NCBI RefSeq assembly: GCF_032854445.1
Contig: NC_088307.1
Span: forward strand, 18,860,017-18,924,016
DNA length: 64,000 bases
Direction of reading: 5' to 3'
Source: Liolophura sinensis
Lineage: Eukaryota > Mollusca > Polyplacophora > Chitonida > Chitonidae
Numbering within the stretch: position 1 is the stretch's first letter; the number at the start of each line of letters is the position of its first letter. This document shows positions 22,566 to 34,300 of the stretch, piece after piece. The notes beneath the pieces were generated by a model that was not told the origin of the DNA, did no database searches, and saw nothing but the letters and a program-made list of their open reading frames with translations. Position numbers and translations under genes: made by a program.

Positions 22566-24497
22566 CCAGGACCCACGTGGTGCTCAGATATCGTCACTGT
22601 GTACTCACACTTTGAGATCTTGAAGAGGTCGGACGTATAGTCAACTAATAACAACAATGAAAATATTGTTCACTTAAGTTCAACTTGCTTTGTGATTTGC
22701 ACAGGCATGGAGAACACAAATCGTCGTTGCACAACACCAATTAAATGTTAATCTTGCACGTGTTTGTAGTAGCGAATGTGTACACTGAATTTGATTTAGT
22801 AAACCATCGTGGATTCCGACATATTTTACCCTGGGAGTCAAACACCCGCAGAGTTGAATGGCGTGGCTTTTTGAAACCGAAATTTGTTTTCGGATGAGGA
22901 CCGATTTTATAATTCATTGCAAAACACTGATAACTTAAACCCTCAGTTAGGTTAACCTTGAATAACTATATTTGTGATTTTATTTATGTCTTTACTTGAT
23001 TTGGTGTTTTTGGAGTTTTTTTTTTGTCTGAAGCAAATATAGCAAGGAGTGCATGGCTACTGTTAAGTAGGCCGATAATATGAAATGTAAAGAAATGTCA
23101 AGTGGAGTCTTACAGTTTATAAAGCATACAATATAGCCTATTCTTTGGTGTTGATTTCTTCAACAATGCTCTTTCGATGTTTCTAAAGACAGATTATCGC
23201 TTCTTAATGGCCGAGATTGACAACAGAGGCATTTCTGGCACTTATAGACCCAGGATCGATATATTCGGGACAATTCGGAACTATATTCGTGTTATATATT
23301 ACAACCGCAAACGTTTACCGAACAACTACTTGGCCCTCATGCCGATACCCTAAGTGATATTTGGATATGCATTTGTATGCCCCTACATGTACTTATAATA
23401 TATTCTCCGAAAATTTTGCTTTTGTCATTGATTACTGTCTTTCAGTTTGCAGAGAATCACCTACATGTAGGCCTATGTGTTGTTTACTATTACTGTTTTA
23501 AAGTTTTGCCGATATTCTAGAAATGGTCATGCGTGTGTGCGCGTGTGTATAAGGTGTAGTCAGGACTCTGTAAGGGTTGTCATTGTCGGCGTTGAGCACA
23601 TAATGGCCTGCATGACTAAAAGTGGTCTGCACGGAGGAAAATCGGCCTATCATGATTTGGAGAACAGACTCGTACGTGTTGTTGAACACAAAATCAAGTT
23701 TCCTAAAAGATTCACTAATACAATAGCATTATCTCGGAGACGACTTCTGCAAGTGGAACTTTGGGAATCCTATTTGGCCCTAATTAATGGCAGTTATTCG
23801 ATCTTCATCACACATAACAAATTTTTATAGACCTAAGTCATGAAAGAACTTTCAAGAATAAAAGAGTTTTCAAGTATAATTTCAAATTGAGAGGAAAAAA
23901 AAAGAATGCTTCAGAGACAATTTATATCTCGAGATTTGGATTAAGAAGCATGGGTTGATACCATAACGTAGTACAAGTGGGGTAGTATTATTGGTGAAAC
24001 AAGGATATTAGAGGAAACTTTCGTGCTTTCGTGCCTCGCAATTGTTCATTTTTCTCTTAGACATATAATGTGATACAATAAAAAAAACATTTACAGCATT
24101 TTCAAAACAGCCTAGATGAGCCGAAAAATAATACAGATGGCTTTTTCACCGATAGATCGATGGTTATATACGTTGTATATTATAAACTAGGGTTATATTT
24201 CAGTGGGATGTAATCGGTGTTTGTAGTAAAGTAGTTTCAGTCTACAACCGTAAAAAAAAGCTTGGGTCCACTTCCGCATTTGCGCTCTCCGTTTAGATTG
24301 CTTCTCAGGCCATGAATTAAAAATGGTATTGTTGCGACAGTGGGTGATTTCTGTCAGATTTGACTGTGATTTTCCCCGGATGAATACGTAAAACAGCATC
24401 TTTTTCATCAGTTGGTCATAATTTCCACGTTACGTCAAAGGTGCGTGGGTGACATTTTGGTTAGAGAATAAGCCGCAACCAGCAAACAAAATTCAAC
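22566..24497. other. Intergenic DNA 5' of SCAI exon 1, copy A
   Basis: No gene recognised. A 117-codon frame at 23477-23830 is open in both copies but has no recognisable domain. The last ~100 bp before the ATG are the presumed SCAI 5' UTR. Confidence 0.5.
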
Positions 24498-24595
24498 ATG
24501 TCGTCCGACGTAGGTATGGATGAGAACGAAAGGAAAATAGTGAACGAATTCTGTCATCTACTGGAGAAATCAAAGCAGCTTTTCAACGGCCTCAG
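24498..24595 (+). CDS. SCAI: SCAI exon 1, copy A (orphan, followed by gap)
   Basis: 98 bp identical in content to exon 1 of the full gene at 42843: MSSDVGMDENER, then FCHLLEKSKQLFNGL, donor CAG|gtgagt. About 97 bp later the sequence enters a 200-N gap and the next bases are minisatellite, so no further SCAI exon follows this copy. It is the right-hand end of haplotype block A rather than a separate gene. Confidence 0.88.
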
Positions 24596-24692
24596 GTGAG
24601 TTTAGCAATTCTGCTAACAGTTTGTGCCATTGGTTCAATTATTGCACTCTCAGTCTGAGAAAAAGGCGCAAAATGTTGCAGTTGATAGTGAC

Positions 24693-24892
24693 NNNNNNNN
24701 NNNNNNNNNNNNNNNNNNNNNNNNNNNNNNNNNNNNNNNNNNNNNNNNNNNNNNNNNNNNNNNNNNNNNNNNNNNNNNNNNNNNNNNNNNNNNNNNNNNN
24801 NNNNNNNNNNNNNNNNNNNNNNNNNNNNNNNNNNNNNNNNNNNNNNNNNNNNNNNNNNNNNNNNNNNNNNNNNNNNNNNNNNNNNNNNNNNN
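24693..24892. other. Assembly gap, 200 N
   Basis: Exactly 200 unknown bases, a typical fixed-size placeholder. It joins SCAI intron 1 to the middle of a minisatellite that belongs 3' of DHPS. Confidence 0.99.
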
Positions 24893-26385
24893 TACGGTGA
24901 CGGAGGACAGAAGTGCTGAGTAGGCCATATCATATGGTAATGGAGGAACAAAAGTGCTGAGTAGGCCATATCATATGGTGATGGAGGACAAAAGTGCGGA
25001 GTAGGCCATATCATATGGTGATGGAGGGACAAAAGTGCTGAGTAGGCCACATCATATGGTGATGGAGGACAAAAGTACTATGTAGGCTCTATCACTTTGG
25101 CAGCAGACAAAAGTGCTACGTAAGCAATATTATACGGTAACGAGACAAAAATGCTAAGTAGGCAATATCATGCTGAAACGGGGAGAAAAGTCCCACAGTG
25201 CTATGTAGGCTATATCATACTGTGATGGAGGACAAAAGTGCTATGTAGGCTATATCATACTGTGATGGAGGACAAAAGTGCTAAGTAGGCTATATCATAC
25301 TGTGACAGAGGACAAAAGTGCTATGTAGGCTATATCATACTGTGATGGAAGACAAAAGTGCTAAGTAGGCTATATCATATGGTAACGGGGACGAAAGTGC
25401 TATGTAGGCTCTATCACACTGTGACTGGGACAAAAGTGCTATGTAGGCTCTATCACACTGTGACTGAGGACAAAAGTGCTATGTAGGCTCTATCACACTG
25501 TGACTGAGGACAAAAGTGCTATGTAGGCTATATCATACAATGACTGGGGACAAAAGTGCTATGTAGGCTATATCATACGGGGACGGGGAAAAAGTGCTAT
25601 GTAGGCTATATCACACTGTGACTGAGGACAAAAGTGCTATGTAGACTATATCATACAGTGACTGGGGACAAAAGTGCTATGTAGTCTATATCATACAGTG
25701 ACTGGGGACAAGAGTGCTATGTAGGCTATATCATACAGTGACTGGGGACAAAAGTGCTATGTAGGCTATATCATACAGTGACGGGGGACAAAAGTGATAT
25801 GTAGGCTATATCATACAGTGACTGGGGACAAAAGTGCTATGTAGGCTATATCATACAGTGACTGGGGACAAAAGTGCTATGTAGGCTATATCATACAGTG
25901 ACTGGGGAAGAAAGTGCTATGTAGGCTATATCATACAGTGACAGGGGACAAAAGTGATATGTAGGCTATATCATACAGTGACTGGGGACAAAAGTGCTAT
26001 GTAGGCTATATCATACAGTGACTGGGGACAAAAGTGCTGTGTAGGCTACATCATACAGTGACTGGGGAAGAAAGTGCTATGTAGGCTATATCATACAGTG
26101 ACGGGGGACAAAAGTGATATGTAGGCTATATCATACGGGGATGGGGGACAAAAGTGCTATGTAGGCTCTATCACACTGTGACCGATGACAAAAGTGCTAT
26201 GTAGGCTATATCATACAGTGACTGGGGACAAAAGTGCTATGTAGGCTACATCATATGGTGACGGGGGACAAAAGTGCTATGTAGGCTATATCATACGGTG
26301 ACGGGGGACAAAAGTGCTATGTAGGCTATATCATACGGTGACAGAGGACAAAAGTGCTATGTAGGCTATATCATAAGGAAACGGG
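24893..26385. repeat. 40-bp minisatellite, copy B
   Basis: About 37 units of the same family (gctatgtaggctatatcat), mostly the gtgactggggacaaaa type. The left end is cut by the N gap. Confidence 0.97.
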
Positions 26386-26524
26386 GAGACGAGTCCCACA
26401 GTGTATGTTGTCTGTATCATGTATGCACACCACATTGGTGGAAGACAAACTGTCCACAATGCATGTTTGTGGACTATGGAAACTGACAACACAAGTTTCA
26501 CTAGCCGCTTGTCACTAAGGCCTC

Positions 26525-26925
26525 GCAAGCAGTGAGCGCAGGGGAATGTACAAATTCCCTGCCCTTGACTGATTTTGAACCTGCACACCGTGAGCCCCAG
26601 AGATTGAAAGGCAAGTATATATGCTTGAGGTTTAGCATTGTACCGGGTACTTAACAATTTTTTAGTCATATGTTCAATCATTAGGTGTGTGTGTATATAT
26701 ACTGCGTCTTTTTGTGGCGGGACAAGTCCATGCCATGAAAGTGCTGATGCCACTGAAGTATCATGCCGAAGACACCAGACATGACATTCCACCCAGTCAC
26801 ATCATACTCACGCTGGGCAAACCAGTCCTGTTTCCTTGCTCTAACCTCTCAGTGTTGAGCGCCAAGCGAGGCAGCAGAAAGCACCATTTTTAATGTCTTT
26901 GGATTGACCCAACCTGGGTTAAAAA
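26525..26925 (-). mobile_element. SINE family 2, copy B
   Basis: Near-identical counterpart of 5400-5795 at the same position 3' of DHPS, so the insertion predates the split of the two copies. Confidence 0.75.
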
Positions 26926-27244
26926 AACAAAAGATAACCTCAAGAGTGACAAGCGCCACTAACGACATCCTCATTTAACTCGTAACAAAAAAATCTAGAA
27001 AAAATAAATGAATCTTTGCACATCTAGTTTTCAGCTGAGCATCTGATGAGTTTTATGTGATTTTTTATAGTTATTTGCCACTTGGCTGAACTTAATTGCC
27101 CTTTTCAGGCCAAGTTACAAATCAACATACAAGTATACATAAATCCAGCCACAGTGAATTGTGAAGTGTGGTTATGAAAAGATTAATGTATGTTTCATTG
27201 ATTTCATTGAATTTTATGCTGTGCTAAAGAAAATTTTTTTTGAC

Positions 27245-27430
27245 TGCTTTGCTGAGTTTGAGTGTCCGTCTCAAAGTCAGGAGACCTGGGATCAAACTTG
27301 GGTTGGGTCACGCCAAAAACATTATAATGATACTTGTAGCTGCCTCGCTTGGCACAAAGCACTAAGGGTCAGAGCAAGGAAACAGGACTTGCCATGCCAC
27401 AGGATTCAGTCCATAAACACACTCATAATG
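27245..27430 (+). mobile_element. SINE family 2 relative, copy B
   Basis: Counterpart of 6085-6300. Confidence 0.7.
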
Positions 27431-28348
27431 ACTTCCTGCTGTCATATGACAAAAAAATAGCTGGGCAAAGCATATATGCACATGTATAAGAATAAACAGA
27501 TATATCTGTGTCATCTGAAAGCCTTTAACAGCAGAAAAATCCACACAATCTTATTTTCACTCCATTTTGTGTTTTTTTAGCCTGTTGGCTCGACTGCAGA
27601 ACGCAAAATATAGTTGGCGTCACCTAACTTATGTCTCTCTCCATAAACAGATAACTTTTGAAAACAGTGAAGGAAACACGGTTCAATGAACGTCCTCTGC
27701 AAAGAACAACAAACTCTCACTAAAAGTTTTATAAAAAAAAAATTATTACATACATATACATCTATTTACAGCCAGCTTTAAATGAAATATTTTACAACAG
27801 GCTTTACAGAGTGTAACAAGTGACCAAACAAAGCTGCAACCCAGTTCTGAACATTTTCACTCACCCAACCCGCTCCCTACTACACCTTGCCAAAAATTGA
27901 ACAAAATATCTACAATATCTAGGAAGCATTGGTGGTAAACTTTACTCTGTCGTTGATTCCTCATGGAATTATCTTGAAAGGTTTTGTCTATCGGGACAAT
28001 GTTAAGTTTTGAAATTTGGAAGCAACCATTGGGTGGGGGGGTGGTGGAGAAATTGGCAGACTGCCAACACAGACAGGACAGCTCTTGCGTAAAAGTTGTA
28101 ATGGGAGTTTCAATAAACCTAAGTGAAAATTTCAAATACACAACTGTTTGGGTAGTCTTGGTCATTTGATAAATATTTACAACCTGTTTGATTGAAACTT
28201 GAACATTTCCAATCACAGTGGATATACTTATCACAAACACCCACGCATCCCAATAACCCTTCCAACCAGTCCAAATTTTTAAAAAATTTGGAATATATCT
28301 CACAACAATGTCTCTCAGCTTTGCTGTACAACCTTGTCAACAAAATCT
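27430..28348. other. DHPS: DHPS 3' flank, copy B
   Basis: Counterpart of 6300-7224. The poly-G run is reduced to about seven G. No gene seen besides the presumed DHPS 3' UTR. Confidence 0.5.
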
Positions 28349-31300
28349 TCACAAGTCTGGGCAATCATTATTTTTGCATTCTTCGCTGTATTTCTTGAAA
28401 TTTTTCACAAACGTTTCAGCAACCAAGAGTGGAAACAGTAATGTGGCTTCACCAAACACCTTAAAAAAAAAAACAACAAAATTTTATGTCAATAAATAAA
28501 CATGTTCAACTCATAATACTTGTATATAAATATTTACTGTGTTGGATCTAAAATTTCGTCAATGACTAAGTCACTCGTTACACAGAATTCTGATTTTCTA
28601 TTGATCTTTGTTCGTGGGAATGTCTGCCAGCAACCTACAGATGGTTGTGGGTTTCCCCCGGGCTGTGCCCAGTTTCCGACCATAATAATGCTAGCCGCCG
28701 TCGTATAAGTGAAATATTCTTGAGTACAACGTAAAACACCAATCAAAATAAAATAAATAACAATAAATAAATCTATTGATCTTAAATAGAGAATGTCTCA
28801 GTTTAGAAGGTAGGATATCCTTCTGGAATAAGTTTCACTTAAAAAATAATAAACCTCTCCCTTGTTACAGGACAGTTCATTACAACACGAGGCTCTACTC
28901 AATTAAACACACAAATGTGTCCCCTGGCCCCGGTTGTTCGAAATTGTTTTAAGACTTAATACCAGATTTAACTTTAAACCAAGTCTTCAATTTTGTAATT
29001 AGCCCAAAAATAATTGCATAACAGTATATTAAATATGACCTTAGTCTGCTGCTGTTATACTTTAGATTTTGGCCAACTGTACTGGCTGCTGAAATTGGCT
29101 AAAATCTCAATTATACAATTTGACTTCATACCAGTATTAGCTAATACACTTTTGAACAACTGGGCCCTGAATATTTCACAAAGTCGTTTTTGTTGTACAC
29201 ATCTGTAGATACATATACATTCGAAAGTTTCAGTTAATGTCAGTCATATTTGAAATGTGTAGGAAGTCTTACTTAATAACATGGTGTCTTAGTTTAGGGC
29301 TGTAACTGGCAATCACATACCTTGACAGGTGTGGCATCTGTCCTAATTTTCCCCCAAGACACGGCCTCATCAGGACTGGCTCCAGAATCACTCCCGTCAA
29401 ATTCAGAGGCAGTGTTCAAATACACCGAGAAATTCGCTCCGTTTCGCTGTCAAACAAAACACAATTCTTTCAATGCTGAAAATTTTAAGTATGTAACAGT
29501 TCATAGTACAAACATCTACATCACAGTACATCACAAAATTTTGATTTGATATTTTGGTTTTCATAAATGAAAACCCACAAGACTACATGTGCATTGAAAA
29601 AGGGTACAAAATCACTTTCGAGTAGAGTGAATTATTTTTTATTAAAATGTGAAACTTAATAATTTATACAAGGGTAAGAGAGACCATGAGGTTAACATTA
29701 CAGGTGTGGTTTCTGATCACTGACCATGGGGTTAACATGACAGGTGTGATGTTTGATCACTGACCGCGAGGTTAGCATTACAGGTGTGGTGTTTGATCAC
29801 TGACCGTGAGGTTAGCATTACACGTGTGGTGTTTGGTCACTGACCATGAGGTTAGCATTACAGGAGTGGTGTTTGATCCCTGACCGGGAGGTTAGCATTA
29901 CAGGTGTGGTGATTGCTCACAGACCATGAGGTTAGCATTACAGGTGTGGTGTTTGATCCCTGACCACGAGGTTAACATTACAGGAGTGGTGTTTGATCAT
30001 TGACCATGAGGTTAACATTACAGGTGTGATGTTTGATCACTGACCATGAGGTTAACATTACAGGAGTAGTGTATGATCACTGACCATGAGGTTAACATTA
30101 CAGGAGTGGTGTTTGATCACTAACAATGAGGTTAGCATTACAGGAGTGGTGTTTGATCACTGACCGTGAGGTTAGCATTACAGGTGTGGCGTTTGATTAC
30201 TGACTGTGAGGATAGCATTACAGGTGTGGTGTTTGATCACTGACCGTGAGGTTAGCACTACAGGAGTGGTGTTTGATCACTGACCGTGAGGTTAGCATTA
30301 CAGGTGTGGTGTTTGGTCACTGACCATGAGGTTAACATTACAGGTGTGGTGTTTGATCACTGACCTCAAGGTTAGCATTACAGGTGTGGTGCTTGATCAT
30401 TGACCATGAGGTTGGCATTACAGGTGTGGTGTTTGATCACTGACCATTAGGTTAGCATTACAGGTGTGGTGTTTGATCACTCCTCCTCCAATGATGATCA
30501 TTCCTGTGTTGATCGCATACACTGCCTGACTGTTTATTCGACGAATATCTGAGAAGAAAAAAATGAAGAAATGATAAATATTGAAAGCAAGCATAAAATC
30601 AGCCACTAAAGCTGAATTAATCAGTAAATTAGTATTCCAGAAATGTTTGAAAAATATTTTGAAAATTCTACAGCCCTTACCAACAAAATAAATAACTAAC
30701 AATCGTCACTACCTGGCCACTCATTTGGTGACATGATTTTGCCATGTTATAGCTATCTAGAGTGACATCACAAAACCTAGGAGCTCTCCCGTACCATCGG
30801 TATTAAACAATGTGAAAATGAGAAAATAAAAAAAAAAACACAAATATACACAAAAAATAAACACAAATATGCCTGATAACCAACCAAAGAGTTTCAGCTC
30901 TGTTCCGTGTTTGAAGGGCCGATGTTTCTTTCAGTTTTGCACTCAGTCAGAGCAATGTTCGTGGACACAAGCGTTGTGTTTTAGCGGCCTTGCTCGTCCT
31001 TGTCCTGCACAGGTGTAGGCATTTGGCCTAGCTGGCAGTACCAATTTCAGGGATTTCACTGAACATAGCATGATTCTGATTGATAACAGACCCTTTCATT
31101 CATATTTTAAGGAGATATTTTCGTAATAAATCTGACATTGCTAAAGAAAAAAAATGCGAAGTCACAATATTTTTCTTCAAGCTCTCCTGAGGCAGTTTTC
31201 TTGCCAGCTCACCCTGACAAGTTGTTGCAATATCTTGCCCAGTCTCACAAGGGCAGCTGTTCTCAGTTCCCTCTTCCTAAACGTGTAGTCCAACATGCAT

Positions 31301-34300
31301 CAGCTTAACACTTCAGCTAACCGCAAATTCCAATTGATTGCATCAGTATCTGTCTATCCACTAAAAGAAACCACCCTGACAATCGAGAGCCAACAGGTAA
31401 CAGTGTTAATGATTGGCCAAGTTCGTAAGTGCTTCCACAACATGGCTGCTCGCAGCCGTCAGTGCCATATGCCCAATGCTGAACTTCATATTCTCAACTT
31501 TCAAAACTTTACAGAATTTTGTTACATGTTTTTCTGTGATAACTGTCCTATATCATTTTTTCTATGTATATATAGTGGCAGACTTTACGTTCACTTTAAC
31601 ACAGCCTCCCTCCTCCCCAAAACCAAGGCAAGACTCACTTATCAAAACAAGCTTATAATTATAGCAACATTGCAAATGTATTAAAAAAATACAACAAAAA
31701 AGATGTTATAAAAGTTCAACATGGTTCTACATCCATATTCCAAATTCAAATCTGAACGCCTTTTCAGATTTAGTCAATGGTTTGTTCAACAAATTCATCA
31801 AACTGGTTTAATTAATTTTGCAACATATATTCTTTTCAAGACACTGTCCCCAAAACAAGCCGAATAATTGTAAACGACACAAGACAGCTCAACTGCAAAC
31901 TTGGGGGCCATTTTAGGGATTCCTCTATTCAGGATTTTAGAGACTCTGACATTTAACACACACTTAAAAATAGTCCAAACCCCATCAGCGCCTCTTTGTA
32001 GTAGGGATTTTCAACCAGTAACTAAAGCAGAAATCTTTAACCTTTCCTTAATCTTCAATCTTCCACTGTGAATGACATTCAAAATCTTGTCGCCATGCCG
32101 ACCACTACTTCAACTTACCCTCCACAATATCCACGACTAGACCTGGGTTCTTGTACGAATGGAAGTATAACATGTCGCCAAGGGAACCGTCCGTCAGGGC
32201 AGGAGAAAACATTGGAATATTGTTCTGGAAATGTTAAACACATGCATATGTTTCTGCATTTACTTCTTTAATGTTGACTAGTAATTATTTAAATTGTTTT
32301 TTTTTTGCATAGGTATTTTTTTCCGCTTTGGGATTTAGATATATCTGCTTGGTTACAACCGTCTTCTGACACAGCTCCATTTTTCTGTCAGGCAGTTTGT
32401 CAACTACAACTGTATTCTAACATAGTAATTCGCATGAAACCATGCATTTTCAAAACATATTATTTTTGGTGCTGAAATTCATTCCTTCCAAACAATCCCT
32501 GAAAAAATGAGTAATCAAGTTATGTTAAATATAGAAATCACAACTTTCTGCCTTATTCTAAAATAATATTTCACTTGAATTTCAACACTCAGGGGTTTCA
32601 ACAGTCAGGGGTTTCAACAGTCTTGGACATAAGTGACTGAATGATTGTCATTTGACACACAAGACTCAAGAATTTACCTTGTAAGCCCAGTAGCATACAG
32701 ACTCTGGGTTGTCAATTTCCTTTCCCAATCTGTGGATGATTTTGGATGGCGTCCATGACATTCCTGGAAATCAGAAAGTGACAAATTACTGACAGTGCAT
32801 TTGTCTGACACTGTTTCAAACAGGTCCCCTTTGCATTTGACTGACTGTGTTTGACACCCTATCTGACAGACGGGCTGTGCATTTGTCTGATTGACTGTGT
32901 ACTTGGCACCCTCTCTGACAGAATGACTGTGCATTTGTCTGACTGAATGTGTATTTGACACCCTATCTGACAGATGGGCTGTGCATTTGTCTGACTGACT
33001 GTGTATTTGACACCCTATCTGACAGGTTGGCTGTGCATTTGTCTGACTGACTGTGTATTTGACACCTTATCTGACAGATGGGCTGTGCATTTGTCTGACT
33101 GTGTATTGGACACACTATCTGACAGATGGGCTGTGCATTTGTCTGACTGACTGTGTATTGGACACCCTATCTGACAGATGGGCTGTGCATTTGTCTGACT
33201 GACTGTGTATTTTGACACCCTATCTGACAGATGGGCTGTGCATTTGTCTGACTAAATGTGTATTGGACACCCTATCTGACAGATGGGCTGTGCATTTGTC
33301 TGATTGACTGTGTATTTGACACCCTATCTGACAGATGGGCTGTGCATTTGTCTGACTAAATGTGTATTGGTCACCCTAACTGACAGATGGGTTGTGCATT
33401 TGTCTGATTAAATGTGTATTGGACACCCTATCTGACAGATGGGCTGTGCATTTGTCTGACTGACTGTGTATTTGACACCCTATCTGACAGATGGGCTGTG
33501 CATTTGTCTGACTAAATGTGTATTGGACACCCTATCTGACAGATGGGTTGTGCATTTGTCTGACTGACTGTGTACTTGACACCCTATCTGACAGATGGGC
33601 TGTGCATTTGTCCGACTGACTGTGTATTTGACACCCTATCTGACAGATGGGCTATGCACTTGTCTGATTGATTTATGGGGGGAGGAAACTGAGCAGATCT
33701 ATGATGGTGAAACCAACACACTTTATAAGGTATGTGAAACCTTCCAACAGAAACAGAGATGAACCATCAAGAACCTTGTTGTCAAAAATCTACCACAGGA
33801 CTTAATTCTCAATTAACTCTCTCAATCAGCTGTTGTTGTCGTAGGATATTTCATTCTGTTGTACATTTTCTATTACAAACCTCCTCTTTTTGCTCCCTTA
33901 ACATGTCATCCAATATCGGCATCAACCAGTCCTCAAATTTACAGTAGTTTTCATTCGGGACCAAAAGGTTGCCAATCCTGTTGATGCCCTTAGCTCGGAG
34001 TTCCTTCCCTTTAAGGCGGAAATCGCCCAGGTAGGTGGATCCCAGGCATTTGATAAGATCTTCTTCAATTCCACCTGCTGTTGTTGTTATGCAGTCAACC
34101 TGTTTGAGAGCAAAAAAAAATAACTTATCTATTTATCTTTTTCACTGCAGTTTAATGTTAGAGAATATTCCACCGTGGTAAGCTTCTGTTTACGGGTGGA
34201 GAAAACTGGGCATAGCCAGGAGAAAACCACATCCTTTTGGCATGCACCTGACAAACCTCTCGATTTAAAGCTGGTGATGAACCACTAGGAGTTGGATTTG

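Larger units (their letters stand above)
5240..24692. repeat. Duplicated block, copy A
   Basis: This whole segment matches 26380-43036 in order and orientation: DHPS 3' flank, DHPS, intergenic DNA, SCAI exon 1. Similarity is high throughout, with scattered substitutions and indels. It is longer than copy B mainly because of the hAT insertion and longer minisatellites. It ends directly at the N run. Confidence 0.95.

Noticed and set aside
23477..23830. 117-codon open frame 5' of SCAI exon 1, also open in copy B at 41823-42176
   Set aside because: No recognisable domain. The few differences between copies are mostly amino-acid changing (about four against two silent), giving no sign of selection on a protein.
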